Shown here one piece after another: positions 34,901 to 44,500 of a stretch of DNA of 64,000 bases. The notes under the pieces were generated by a model. That model ran no database searches. It was not told where the DNA came from and worked only from the letters and a program-made list of their open reading frames with translations. The DNA is from Macropodus opercularis. Taxonomy: Eukaryota > Chordata > Actinopteri > Anabantiformes > Osphronemidae. The DNA lies in contig CM061096.1 in the NCBI GenBank assembly GCA_030770545.1, positions 8,165,501 through 8,229,500 on the forward strand, in the 5' to 3' direction. Every line of letters begins with the position of its first letter. Position 1 is the stretch's first letter. A program made the position numbers and the translations under genes.

Positions 34901-34975
34901 CCAGGACGGACTGAGCAAATGGACCAGGCCCCGACCATGAGGAAGGACCGGGCCAAGAGCTGTGTGCTCATGTAG
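10842..34975 (+). CDS. rnd2: rnd2, Rho-related GTP-binding protein Rnd2 (complete, 5 exons)
   Basis: Exons 10842-10943, 11308-11395, 30763-30872, 32479-32613 and 34706-34975 join in phase to 705 nt (234 aa). Visible motifs: P-loop GDAQCGKT (14-21), effector loop YVPTVFENY (36-44), WDTSGSSYYD (60-69), GCKLD (118-122), ECTSK (160-164) and a C-terminal CAAX box CVLM (231-234), preceded by a basic, Ser/Arg-rich tail. The catalytic Gln of ordinary Rho proteins (DTAGQ) is replaced by Ser, and the P-loop has Ala-Gln in place of Gly-Gly, as in other Rnd proteins. Family knowledge: Rnd proteins stay GTP-bound, are farnesylated, oppose RhoA signalling, and Rnd2 acts in neuronal migration. The LSKQRLIPVTHEQ and ALLHVFAKD segments and the vat1 neighbour favour Rnd2 over Rnd1/Rnd3. 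Intron 2 (19.4 kb) carries an antisense LTR element. Confidence 0.96.
10944..11307 (+). other. rnd2 intron 1 (364 bp)
   Basis: Starts GTAGGT and ends TTTTCAG. Nothing else was recognised in it. Confidence 0.85.
11308..11395 (+). CDS. rnd2: rnd2 exon 2
   Basis: 88 nt encoding the switch I/effector loop through WDTS, ending one base into the Gly64 codon (phase 1) before GTAAGA. Confidence 0.95.
12636..12655. repeat. (GT)n microsatellite
   Basis: Ten perfect GT dinucleotides in rnd2 intron 2. Confidence 0.9.
16608..16631. repeat. Perfect 11-bp inverted repeat, 2-bp spacer
   Basis: TTACAGTGTGT is followed by CA and then its exact reverse complement ACACACTGTAA. It is isolated and no role is assigned. 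Confidence 0.8.
18660..19060. repeat. Possible decayed interspersed repeat
   Basis: The segment starts near a TTGTAACGACTTGG motif and runs through GACGAGGACCCGAAAGCACGA-like sequence to CCGCCGATCGGTCCCCCAGC. Its style (loss of coding, accumulation of tract-like words, a C-rich end) resembles old LTR-type repeats of fish, but I cannot match it to a family and see no boundaries or duplicated target site. Confidence 0.25.
21029..21033. repeat. Target-site duplication AGCAG (left copy)
   Basis: The five bases directly outside the left LTR are AGCAG and are repeated directly outside the right LTR (25543-25547). A 5-bp duplication is the typical footprint of Ty3/gypsy-class or related integrases. 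Confidence 0.93.
21034..21702 (-). repeat. LTR, left copy (3' LTR in element orientation)
   Basis: 669 bp, offset from the right copy by exactly 3840 bp and identical to it by eye. It has TG..CA ends. In element orientation a hairpin begins 5 nt inside the 5' end (arms at 21689-21697 and 21676-21684), and AATAAA sits near the 3' end (21115-21110). Confidence 0.95.
21110..21115 (-). terminator. LTR polyadenylation signal AATAAA
   Basis: AATAAA on the minus strand, 71 bp before the 3' end of the downstream LTR; the same motif is at 24950-24955 in the other copy. The position suits an R/U5 boundary shortly after it. Confidence 0.6.
21703..21718 (-). promoter_or_regulatory. Polypurine tract
   Basis: On the minus strand the sequence just before the downstream LTR is TTGAG followed by seven more G, then CTC. 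It is the plus-strand primer site expected of LTR elements, and it fixes the element's orientation. Confidence 0.8.
21714..24857 (-). CDS. Repeat-built 1047-aa ORF of the LTR element, function unknown
   Basis: A single open frame fills the interior of the element. Order: unique N-terminus (about 1-71) with FNGMIQKLIKLLDTIPDIRD and NCYSVYPELKLHRRFPELL; an 8-residue repeat TPRPQPAS (about 72-216); a unique part (about 217-380) with SPSEARDIWKELKDQGDPLF; a 10-residue repeat APRHADSDHA (about 380-579); a unique bridge; a 14-residue Arg/Cys/His repeat such as RRRPPRLPRHCCHR (about 652-792); a bridge; and a 40-bp array read in changing frames (about 877-1005). I recognise no Gag, zinc knuckle, protease or polymerase motif, although the helical N-terminus could be a Gag-like remnant. 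The frame stays open despite arrays and young age, so it may be translated, but the high GC and stop-poor repeats also make accidental openness possible. I did not recognise the protein. Confidence 0.6.
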   Translation of the reverse strand: MEPAESGHTPDFNGMIQKLIKLLDTIPDIRDSPTRISTLNWITNCYSVYPELKLHRRFPELLAGQVRLRKRETPRPQPASTPRPQPASTPRPQPASTPRPQPASTPRPQPASTPRPQPASTPRPQPASTPRPQPASTPRPQPASTPRPQPASTPRPQPASTPRPQPASTPRPQPASTPRPQPASTPRPQPASTPRPQPASTPRPQPASTPRPQPASKPTSRPQPASKLRPARRAALPGLKLSTTSGTTVLSSGRMRFEPALTLELAPRLSPSEARDIWKELKDQGDPLFSTPVCVTPRQGHAASRQSSSTNSGPRNLPFAHCLTVPEPLSRQEEPRAQSVPQRTFPQFLTYWVSLRARAHAELATSSHPEPVVHAPRHTAPAAPAPRHADPDHVAPRHADPDHVAPRHADPDHVAPRHADPDHAASRHADPDHAASRHADPDHAASRHADSDHAASRHADSDHAAPRHADSDHAAPRHADSDHAAPRHADSDHAAPRHADSDHAAPRHADSDHAAPRHADSDHAAPRHADSDHAAPRHADADPVAPRHADADPVAPRHADADPVAPRHADADPVAPRHADSATSTPVSTGPGEAVPSTAVSGPGEFLGLMPVGCSRRRHPSRLRLHSRRRRLSRGPRHGSSGHRPPRSSRHGSNGRRPPGLPRHYCHHRRRPPGLPRHCCHRRRRPARLPRHCCHRRRRPPRLPRHCCHRRRRPPRLPRHCCHRRRRPPRLPRHCCHRRRRPPWLPRHCCHRRRRPPRLPRHCCHRRRRPPRLPRHCCHRRRRPPRLPRHCCHRRRRPPWLLRRGNPRRRRPPRLSHHNRFLCLKRLTTSFQVLAMCGPREGPLTVLMCGPAEGSAPCPSLVPGVLVLCGLEGSPRFLFPATPGGVRLLVLATPGGVRFLFLALATPGGVRLLVPGSGDPRRGPPSRLRLWRPQEGSAFSSPDLATPGGVRLLVPGSGDPRRGPPSVPGSGDPRRGPPSVPGSGDPRRGPPSGSWLWRPQEGSAFWFWQYSGGRTAHCVWSLLRVPLLPPDLVWRACTRLGRLESGP
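21843..22225 (-). repeat. Minisatellite, ~40-bp unit, 10 copies
   Basis: Units beginning GAAGGCGG (plus strand) start at 21843, 21883, 21922, 21961, 22001, 22041, 22081, 22121, 22160 and 22193, so spacings are 33, 39 or 40 bp. Because 40 is not a multiple of three, the element's frame passes through all three phases of the same unit, giving GDPRRGPPS, WRPQEGSAF and ATPGGVRLL in turn. Confidence 0.95.
22481..22900 (-). repeat. Minisatellite, 42-bp unit, 10 copies
   Basis: Units beginning GGCAGCAGTGACGTGGAAG (plus strand) recur exactly every 42 bp from 22481 to 22859; the last is slightly diverged (GGCAATAG). They encode a 14-residue Arg/His/Cys-rich repeat in the minus frame. More degenerate units flank the array. 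Confidence 0.95.
23120..23719 (-). repeat. Minisatellite, 30-bp unit, 20 copies
   Basis: Units beginning CAGCGTGGCGT recur exactly every 30 bp from 23120 to 23690. Four blocks of variants lie in order along the array (CAACGGGGTCCGCGT, GGGCTGCGTGGTCAGAGT, GAGGCTGCGTGG, CAACGTGGTCAGGGT types). In the minus frame they give a 10-residue His/Asp/Ala-rich repeat. Confidence 0.96.
24211..24642 (-). repeat. Minisatellite, 24-bp unit, 18 copies
   Basis: Units beginning GATGCAGGCTGTGG recur exactly every 24 bp from 24211 to 24619, with diverged units just to the left. An inner block of six adjacent units carries GGGCGAGG instead of GGACGAGG. In the minus frame they encode TPRPQPAS. Confidence 0.96.
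24874..25542 (-). repeat. LTR, right copy (5' LTR in element orientation)
   Basis: Identical 669-bp partner of 21034-21702. In element orientation it would supply the promoter and most of the RNA leader, since the internal ATG lies only 16 nt after it. I did not recognise a clear TATA box. Confidence 0.95.
25543..25547. repeat. Target-site duplication AGCAG (right copy)
   Basis: Direct partner of 21029-21033, immediately outside the right LTR. Confidence 0.93.
30381..30403. repeat. (GT)n microsatellite
   Basis: About 11 GT dinucleotides shortly before rnd2 exon 3. Confidence 0.9.
30763..30872 (+). CDS. rnd2: rnd2 exon 3
   Basis: 110 nt completing Gly64 and encoding SSYYDNVRPLAYPDSD to DSVIKK, between a CCACAG acceptor and a GTCAGT donor; ends in phase 0. 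It carries switch II with the Rnd-type loss of the catalytic Gln. Confidence 0.95.
30873..32478 (+). other. rnd2 intron 3 (1.6 kb)
   Basis: GTCAGT..CTCAG. A T-run lies near its start; nothing else was recognised. Confidence 0.8.
32479..32613 (+). CDS. rnd2: rnd2 exon 4
   Basis: 45 codons from WQGETQEFCP to PVTHEQ, between TCCTCAG and GTGAGC. It contains the guanine-specificity motif CKLD. Confidence 0.96.
32614..34705 (+). other. rnd2 intron 4 (2.1 kb)
   Basis: GTGAGC..TTGCAG. No exon, RNA gene or repeat family was recognised. Confidence 0.8.
34706..34975 (+). CDS. rnd2: rnd2 exon 5 (3' coding, stop)
   Basis: 89 codons plus TAG, from GSAIARQMGAVAYVECTSK to the CAAX box CVLM. A Ser/Arg-rich segment (KRSSSRRGLKR) and a Pro-rich stretch precede the basic end. 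The tail is a few residues longer than I recall for the mammalian protein. Confidence 0.95.
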   Translation, partial: GSAIARQMGAVAYVECTSKVSENSVRDVFHITTLASVRRPHKPQLKRSSSRRGLKRVSQLPLPPLPGRTEQMDQAPTMRKDRAKSCVLM

Positions 34976-35564
34976 AGACCCAGTATTATATACACATATA
35001 TATAAACACAGAAATATATAACAGAAGAATCTATTTATTGTTCGATTGTTGTTTTTTTCCTTATATTTTCATTTTTTTGCACTGAGGGAAAAACACTGCG
35101 TTGTGGAAACAAATGCTTTGGATTTTTTTTTACTTTTTTGTTGCCTGTGTGAATATTTTCTAAACTGTTTACATCATTTGTGTTGCGGTAATGGACTGAC
35201 CCTCGGGACACGGCGAGGCTGTGATAGTGTGGAGTGTCGTCCATGTGCCACCAGAAGTTGAGGAGGAATTAATTTCCTGAAAACACTCTAATGGGAGGAC
35301 GCTACAGCGGCGGTGTGACGGTGCGGAGACTGGATGAGGAGAACTATGTTGGTGGACGAATGTGAGATTGAAGCGTGTTGTTACTTAGCAGATGTGAGGA
35401 CTGGATGTTTAGTGGCACTATTTGTTGCTTCCTGTTTCCATATTTGAGAGCAAACCATAAAGGTACATGTGATTGCTGCACGGGATTCTACTGATTAGGG
35501 GAGTGGTGGCTCAAACCAAACATTGGGAGCTGGAAAAGAGATTTTCTAACACTGTCAGAAATAT

Positions 35565-35590
35565 GGTGTGTGTGTGTGTGTGTGTGTGTG
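35565..35590. repeat. (GT)n microsatellite
   Basis: About 13 GT dinucleotides, probably inside the rnd2 3' UTR. Confidence 0.9.
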
Positions 35591-35774
35591 AGCATTACGA
35601 CCACAAGTGCATTTGAAGTAAACAAGTCACAACATATCTGATTTTATTTTGCGCATCGAGTCCAACTGTGTCCGTTCGATCCACTCCAGGTAACGCTGTG
35701 TTTTTAAGGTCTGTTTGTGGAGAATAAAGTGATGAAACGTTAGGGATATTTTGTTGTACTTTCACCAAACTCTA

Positions 35775-35780
35775 AATAAA
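35775..35780 (+). terminator. Candidate rnd2 polyadenylation signal
   Basis: AATAAA about 800 nt after the stop codon. A second AATAAA at 35723-35728 is an alternative. Confidence 0.45.
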
Positions 35781-37204
35781 GCAACAGCTTGACTATATAG
35801 GGAAAAGATTAGTCCTCCTTCTTCCATCTGAGATGTAGATCACGTGAAACCATCCACAGCAACATTTCCATTGCCAGAGCTCATCCCCCTCTTAGCCCTC
35901 ACGTTGCAAGTCAGACACTACTGCAGGAGAGCAATGAGTCAGTTTCTCTGGATGAAGCTCTCAGCAAACAGCGCCGATGTAGCACTTACTGTATGTAGTG
36001 CTTTTAAATGACCGAGTCCGACTGACAGACGACATGACTTGTGAGATCTCCCGTCTGCAGAGAACAATGGTTCCTTCCAGCTGATTTTAGCTCTCCAGAC
36101 CTTTCTGAGACGAGCTTTTTGCCTGATCTGCTTGCGAAGCTCTGGTCAGACGGGTTCTCTAACGCAGGAGGACGTTCTGTTGAGCTGACCCTGACAGCGT
36201 TTCCTCAGAGCTGACCGTGGACAGGTCCATCTACAGTTAGTCAGGAACTGAACAGCCTTTACCTTTGTAACTGTCAGTGTTGTTCCATCCCTGCTCAGCG
36301 CTAAACTATTGACCAAGTGAACGTGAGTGATGGATGAAATGTCAATGAGACTGAACACACGAAGGGAGAAAAGCACTAAGACAATAGACACTGAAGGGAT
36401 GTGGGGTAAATGTAACAGAGTACAGCTCACTGTAGGATTTACTGGTGGTTCCTTTAGGGATCATGGTGTATGAAAATATCCACTCAGATTCATTTTCTGT
36501 TGTATTTAATCCACAGGATGTATTTTCAGAAAAGAAGGAGGTGGGACTTTTTCTAGACAGGTGTGGCCCAGAGCAGGATGTGAGCAGTAGTAATAAAGCC
36601 AGCACCCGCAGCAGGGGCACCGGACCTGCTGTGCCCCTACAGTCAGGACTGACACTTAAGAGGATTATGCTTGTGTTGCCAGTGTGTTTATGTGTGTGCG
36701 TTTGCGCCTTTAATGGGGGCACGTCGGGCATCTAGCGTCTCTGTTGCACCTTCCCCACCAGCCTGCGTATTCATCAGATAAAGCAATCATCCAGCTGCTG
36801 ATACAGACACGCACATCTCCAAGATGAAGACAAATCAGCAGCTGCTTTGTTTGTGAAATTAGACAAGCGTCAGAGTGCATCTTGACGATCTACTCCCACT
36901 CAGGCAGGTTTATTACTGCAGGATGTCGAGCTTCGATTACAGCAATCTGATCAGCCAGTTGCCCTTTACCGCTGAGACGCCACGAGGATTAGAAGCACCT
37001 TTGTGGGTTCATGCTCTGATTCTGCATTCTTGAGTTTCTTTTTTGCCCCACTGCTGGTCCAAGTGGCTCGGACAAGCACAGAGAGCCCAGTCATCTTCTC
37101 CCCGAGCGGCCGGGGCTGACGTCATGCCCACTGGAAGCACACAACAGCATGCGTTTTCTAGCTAGTTAGTACAATTTGCAGATGAGGTTGTGGGGTTGAG
37201 AGAC

Positions 37205-37222
37205 AGAGAGAGAGAGAGAGAG
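37205..37222. repeat. (AG)n microsatellite
   Basis: Nine AG dinucleotides. Confidence 0.85.
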
Positions 37223-37379
37223 AACAACTGACAGAGACACATTTAGGAGGGGTGATGTGAGGGAAACAGGAAGAGATGCTCTGGGCCTGTCTGCTGACAA
37301 AAGGCTACACAGCAGAGCCACAAATTGCATACAGTCATGAGAGGATTGGTAATGAGAAGCGGTGTGTGACCAAGCTGAA

Positions 37380-37412
<33 letters not shown>
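37380..37412. repeat. (CA)n microsatellite
   Basis: About 16 perfect CA dinucleotides. Confidence 0.92.
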
Positions 37413-37414
<2 letters not shown>

Positions 37415-37847
37415 TCGCTGGCATTCCACATTCATTGTGTGGGAGTTGACCATCAGTGTTCTATGCCAGAAGATGCCGTCAACAGCATGTTAATGCGACG
37501 ACCTTTCCCATAAAATGCTTCAAATGCTCAACTTTATCGTTTCCTGTTTCTCAGCAGATCAACTCAACAAAGTAGAGCCCAACCTGGGCCCCTCCCTGAG
37601 GTGGTTCAGCAGCGGAAACACAGACTGTGGAGATTAATTAGCCTACGGTTTAGTGCTTTCTGCACCAAAGTGCTGCTAATTAAAATGTGTGAGTGTGTGT
37701 CCTTTCATATAGTTTGTCAGGGTGCGTGTACATCTTTATCTGTATTTGTCTGTGTGATTGAGTTTACATCTGGGACCAGGATCTTATCACAGAATTTTTA
37801 AAATGTCTTTTTTACATCAAAAGCGAAAAAGGATGAGACTGACTGAT

Positions 37848-37862
37848 GGGGGGGGGGGGGGG
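37848..37862. repeat. poly(G) run, 15 bp
   Basis: Uninterrupted run of G on the plus strand. Confidence 0.9.
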
Positions 37863-40800
37863 TTATTGATGTCTTAGAAAGTAGTGTTTTTTTCCATCGT
37901 GGGTTTTCAGGTGGATGAACACATATTTCCCTCAGGGATTAGAGGTTGTGTATGAATTGCGTGTGTGACTGAGCTGTGCGAAGGGAGGCCTGATAAGATG
38001 AAAACGATGGAGAGCTCTGGCAGTGATATTTGGTATCTAGTGCTTGAGTTTTTAAATTGGAGTCTGATATACATCTTGGAGGCCATTCATGGAAAATAAA
38101 ACTGCATTAATCTGGAATAATGGAGGACACGGTTTGGGTATTTATTGAGGTTTGCCCTGCTGAGGCAAGCTAGATGAGCTTTTGCTCAGGATTTAGCTGT
38201 GCTTTCATCACGCACTTGAATGAATGAATTAAGGATGCGTGCGTCAGTCGGTCCACCACTCGGGACCAAAGTAGACAATGTCAAAATAATCTGATGCCCT
38301 GCCATTATATTCTGTGCAAACAACAAGTCCTCATGACATGATCCCTCTGACCTGTCCTCTGGTGCCATCAGCAGGTCAAAGTGTTCAATGTTCTTCTAAT
38401 GGATCACCACCAGTAGATCCTCACTGACTCCTAGACTCCTACATTGTGCTGAATCTGACGGTCATTTGCTTTCAGCCCATAAAACCACCTGTCAGCTGCT
38501 AATTATGTGGTGAATTACTACAGCAACAAGTTGCAGCTGGAATTTGTCACCTGACAAAACATGTGATCTACATTTTGGGACATTTCATATTCACCTCATT
38601 CACTTCCGAGGAGTAGAGGTTATTAGTCTGTTAGGCATCATCACAACACAGATGGGAAGATTCATGGCTGTTTAAACAGTCTCTCATCTGTTTTTGTGCT
38701 GCTTACGTTGAGTCGATAAATCCCAACCCAACCCCCTCAGCCGCTTGGGCTCCAGTGGTGATATTTGCTGCAAGGCATCACCCATTTACATAGTCACACA
38801 TTAGGAAGATGCCCTTTAAGTTGTTCACTGTTTGACCACTGAGCAGCTCGGCTGGAGCAGCTGGGGGTTTAGTGCCTTAATAAAGGGCACATCACTGTCA
38901 GATGCTGAGGGGGGAATGTGCCCGTTCACTGGTAGAGTCCACAGAAAATAAAACACGTCACTTGACAAGAATCACTGTCATTCGAATAAACAACAACAAA
39001 ATAAGAACAAGTCTGCTGCTGTTTTCACTTAATTAAGTACATCACTTTTTTTTTCTAAATCAAAGCTATAAAACTGTTGCAGCAGTAAAATGTGTGCAGC
39101 TCATCCAGCCAGCTCACATATAAAATATAATCAGAGCATAAAATTTAATGTGGGGCCAATTAAAATCTATATGTGAGGAGCAGCAAAAGTGCAGCAGACC
39201 AAAACCACGTTAAGACAGCTAACAGCCTTACTGCACATAGATCGATAATCTTCAGGATTCAGTATTTGCTACAGCAGTAAAATAACACGCTATAGTCTAC
39301 GCAGTACAAAAGCTCATCTTGAGGTTTGAATGCATCTTGTCAGAAAGGCAACACCATTTGTTTTACCACTTGGCTTTTAATGTTAATGTTTTATCCTAAG
39401 ACACTCTGCCTGGGGTCTCTAAGCAGTAAACCAATCGTGCTGTGTGTTTAAAGCGTCACTTAGCTTGACACAGAACACGTGTAATTGCTTGTATCTAACA
39501 TCGTGGGACCTGCGCATGAGAAAAGGACTTTAAACACAACCCAGAGAGCCTACGCTACTCTACATGGTGCCAGCAAAGAGACAGGCTCATCTTCAGTCAC
39601 GAGAGGAAGGAGGAAGTGTCTCAGCGTCTCGCCGGCTGCGTTGAGGGATCACGGACTAATAAGACTCCCTTCCACTTGTGTATTGCAGAACAGGTTTGTC
39701 AGGCTGTCTAATCTGAAATCCCTTCTCCTGCTCATGTGAGCTGGTGAGCGTTCTGAAACAATACGTGCGGTTGGGCCAATTAAACACACATTAGAGAGTC
39801 AGTCAGGTGCTTCATCACCTCTCGCTGCTGCTGGATTTCTCTTCTCCCGAATGTGCCCTGCAGGCATTTCAAACAGTTTGACTGGATTTGTAATCAGCAG
39901 CATAGAACAAAAGTGTTGATTGTAAATCACACCTGTTATCAGAAGAGAAATCAGTCCTGGAGCAACTTATTCAAGGTGTGTTCTGTGCCAGCCTGACGGA
40001 GGGAATTGTAATATGATTGTAGCAGGGAGTGAATCTGACCCTGATCCCCAAGTCAGTTTCCACAGAGACAGCGACGTCATGGCAACCGTGGTGACGCTGC
40101 TGCTGCAGAATGTTAATGAGCTTGCTGATGTCCAAGGCATGTTGTCAGTTACCTGGCGGAGGTGAGTCACTCACTCCGAGTCAAGTACTCAGGACACAAA
40201 CACGGTGGGAAAAAAAGTACAGCGCGTTGGGAGGAAACAGCAAAAGAGGCGGAAGGAGATAAACAAGAGAGGAAATGTGGACATAGGTGGTTTATTGGTA
40301 CGGAAAAAGCCACCGAGCTGTTCTTAATCAGATCCGTGTGGCTCTGAGCACACACACACTCCAGCATGACGCAAAGCCAGGAGCGTGTTTAGCCGGCCGC
40401 CCTCCTCCTCTCCACTCATCCTGCTTCGTCTCGCTCTGCATTAGGAAAGGTCACTAATATTGTCCCGACCTGTTACTTAGGAGACTGTGCAGCCAGGATC
40501 GTACCGAGTGAAATTTCTCCGATTTCATGGCTTTAAGCCGCGTCTCAGACAGGCTTCAGTAGTTCACTGCCGTCTGTGTTTGTGACTGCATGAGCATGTT
40601 GACAGTGCACAAACGCCTGGTCCTGTATATTAAACTGAACTTTGCTTTGGCCTGGCGAGTGCATTGTTCTGTAAGCATGTGTGGTTCCTGATGCTGGCTG
40701 CAGCCCAGGCCCAGCTAAGCCATCACTGCCACTTCTTAGATGGCTTATCATCAAGTTGGCACTAAGAGCTCAGCGCAAAAACAACAATGGTAACTTTGTT

Positions 40801-41530
40801 CCGTGGTCGGCTGCTGAAGAACTTGTTATTTAGACGCGTTGTATATAATATAGTTTCCACTCCTCTTTACGAATAATATTCACATTCATAAGTTTGTATC
40901 TTTCTGATAAGACAACTAGTGTGAACCTGGAAGTTAAACAACAATCTGCTAAGAAATAAAAACTAATTAGTTTATTTCTTTTCAGAAAACTGCCCATAGG
41001 TTTGCGGCTGGGAGGCCATTTTTATTTACTTCTGTGAGTCTGTTTAAATACGCCTGTTTACAGTGCGATCAACTTTCTTTGTTCTGCGTGTGTGCGTCTA
41101 TGCCTTTGCTTGTGTGTCCATATTTATTTATGCTCCGTGGCAATGCATACATTTCTTTGCTGGGCAAAGAGGAACAGATGAACAAACAGTGAGCGCAGGA
41201 GGGTCGGCCCGGAGGCTTTTTGTGCATGTGTGTGCAAAAGAGTGAGAGGTAATAACTAAAGTGTACTTTATGACCTGCTGTGGTCCACCTTCAGAGTTTG
41301 CATTGTGTTTTTGGGTGGACATAACTCCTGCTGATGGCGTGAGTCCTGTCAGCAAGACGTGTAGCCTCCCTCCCGCACACATATAAATCACGGTCTGCAC
41401 CGCTGAGCGACTTTTACACCACACAAACCCATCACCCAGAAAAAACATCGGCCGCGGCAACGAAGCACTGGAAAAAGTACTTCCACACCCAAACGTTACG
41501 ACAGTTTGTTACAGGACTAACATTCACAGA

Positions 41531-41555
41531 ATATATATATACACACACACACACA
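41531..41555. repeat. (AT)n(AC)n compound microsatellite
   Basis: Five AT dinucleotides run directly into about seven AC dinucleotides. Confidence 0.85.
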
Positions 41556-44500
41556 GGCAAAGGAGTAGTTCTTAAACGGTTGTACAGCGATTATTAAAAG
41601 GATGGAAACAAACTAATTAGTTTTAAATGTAAACATGCAAAACATTTCAAATGCAAACTGAGGAATAAACAAATTACAGTTAATGGTTGTGAATCAACTG
41701 AATCAGACTGAAAGTTCTGGATGTTAGGTGCCAGGATGTGAGTACACAGGCTTTCACCCAAACATGAAACAACAAATCAATCAAATCAATCACAGAAGAA
41801 TAAAGTCACAGACTGTAGGTCCTTTGTTAATTCACGCTCCTGTAGCGTACATCCTTACGCCGGTGCCTTTTCTAAAGTCAGTCAGAAACCAGCCAAGTTA
41901 TGAGGAATCATCCAGCAACAGTATGTCATCCTGGCTTATTAATGAGTCCTTTGCCCCCCGGGAAAGTTACCTCGGCACAGCCTGAAGAGCTCGCTGAGCG
42001 CCTAGAGCTGGCCGCTGCAGGCACCGAGCATAAACACGTCTCACACTGGGGAAGATTTCCCTTCAGCAAAAACAAGTGCATGTTTAAGTTTGTTGACTTA
42101 GTTAAAGCTGGCACGAGGACGAGTGATTTGTTGGTGGTGGAGGTCTATGAGCCACCGACAGCAGGTCAGCAGAACAAAGCCATGAGGGTTTTTAACTGGA
42201 GGATTTTCCCCCCTTGCTGCATTTCAGTTTGCTTTCCTGCAAATATGAAATTTCTTGTATAGTGCTATTGTTCATAACTGGGCTTTTTGTTCAATAATAT
42301 TTAACACAACCCCAGAAAATCTGCCATAGGTGTCCGCAGCAAATGCTTCTCCCTTGATATTCACTGTGGGGGAAGTGAAAGTGTGCTGTCATCACTTTGA
42401 TCACGAGCCGCATTTTCCTTTGTGAAGCACTTTTTTATAAAGCGTGTGACAACTGGCACTAAACGCGGTGCTGAAAAATGAAGCCGAAGAAAATTGTCGT
42501 AATAAATAACACCGATGCTTGATGTTGATGAATGATGCTCATCTCTCAAAATCGGAAGTGGTTTGACATTTGCATATGCTAAGATGAACGCTGCGACTGC
42601 GTGCGAGGGTTCAGAAGCAAGGCAGCGAAAACAGAGAGCGGTTTAAAATAGACTGTTTTATGAAGTTTAAATCAGAAGGAGAATAACACAAATTAGTTTT
42701 TTCAGTGGTTTGGTGTCAGTGAGGAAAACACTCACTTACCTCTGCTCAGACTTTCTGCCAATGAGGGAGAAGTGTCCAGGATAGATTGGCTTCTTAAACA
42801 GGATGTAAAAGTTGTAAATGCAAAGATCTATCACTGCATTTATAAACGCTCCGTCTCTCAGTCGCCTACTCTTTCTTTTTCAGCTGCCATGCTCCTGTAA
42901 TTCAGTCTTTATCTCTCCAACGCTGATTACTTCTTTTCTCCGCCGATGACACAGACTCAGTCTAAACAGCCGGTTAGGAGGAGAGATGTGTTCAACCTGC
43001 CATCACCGAGGAAATGAGCCTGTTTGGGTGATTTTATTTCATATTGTCAAACTTAATTAATAGTGTGCGTGTGCAGTAAATGTAAAGTTAGTCTATGTGA
43101 CCCAGGTCCACATGTAACATGAAGCTGGTCATACGTGAGTGTGTGTAATGATGATAATATGGAGGAAATTAGCTAATTTACTCAGACAAGAGAATCAGAG
43201 AATCACTATGCTGCACCTGATACGTGCGAGATAAAAGCGGGATACGAGACGTTTAATTATGCTGTAGTGACTGTTCTGTGATAGACTGGCCTCCCTTCCA
43301 GGACTCACCCTGCACCGGTCTGATCATTTGGGCTTGAACAATGAGCATGTTCCTCCACGCTATCATTAGAATGACAAAGGTCTTTACTCCACTCAGCGAA
43401 TGCAATGTTGCGTCGCTTTAAATTGGCGTAGAAATGTGCCGTGTGTGATATTTCAGCAGCAGACGAAGATTCCGCTCAGTCTGTCTGTGTCATCGCAGCA
43501 TCTCCTCTGATTATTTACAGAGGCGAGTGATGGGCACGGTGCTGAGTTCTGTGTCACTGACGCAGGGGTGTCCTTCTGCCATCTGCTCCGCAGCTCATCA
43601 GCGCTCGCACACGCAACTCCTTCACGAATGACGATCAGGTCAATGAGTTTTACTGAGCAGATCAGATATAACGAGGGTTTCTTAGTAACACAATATGATC
43701 AATGACGGCGAGCAGCAAGTAATAGAAACTGGCTTCAGCCCTCAAGAAATGTTTTTAATGTTAATAAATCAGAAATCTGAAAGCAGGAACATTCTCAAAA
43801 GTCTTCTGAGGTCATTCTAAGAAAAGAAAAGCCTGTTTACATAACAGCGAACCAGCCACACATCCCCACACAGAGAAAAATGACAAAGCAGCATGATATT
43901 AGTGAGCTTTGAGCTCAGCGTCAATATCTTCAATTGATTTCCCTTTTGTTCTGACAGAGCAACACCAACAATTTCACAGACTCTACTATTCTGTCCTCAC
44001 TTTCGCCCCTGCTCTCATCGCTCTTCACTTTTCCCCGGGTTTTTTTTGCTGAGGCTGGAAATAATGACATAATAGCAGTAGTTTTTCTTTGCTGCAGATC
44101 AGGGGCCGGTCAGATGTGGTGGCGTGGAGGTTATTTCATATATGGAGGTTACAGGCCCACGAGGAAAGACTGTGAGCTGCATTGTGCATTGTTGACATAC
44201 GTTAATGCTTTATTTACTAACCTGAGTGTAATATATGGACCACACCATGCGCTCATCCCTACGCTCGGCGTGTACACCCTCGAAAGACAACACGAGGAGA
44301 CAGACACGTGTGACTTAGTCAGTACTGGTGGGTGCTTGGTTGGTATTGTAATAATAAAAGGGGTAGAACATTAGGACTGACCGACGCTGGACAGATGATG
44401 AAATGTTAGAAAGAAAGAAGCATCCGCTGAAAAGCAGCCACGTCTATGGTGCCTGGCAAACAGACAAAGCCCCTCCCCCAGGCTCTCCTGAGGGGAAGAA

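Larger units (their letters stand above)
34976..35800 (+). other. rnd2 3' UTR (inferred)
   Basis: Sequence after the stop, AT-rich, with AATAAA at 35723-35728 and again at 35775-35780. The exact cleavage site cannot be seen. A TG microsatellite lies at 35565-35590. Confidence 0.5.

Noticed and set aside
41900..42262. 120-codon frame in the gene-poor interval
   Set aside because: No similarity was recognised, it overlaps other chance frames, and there is no promoter or polyA context.
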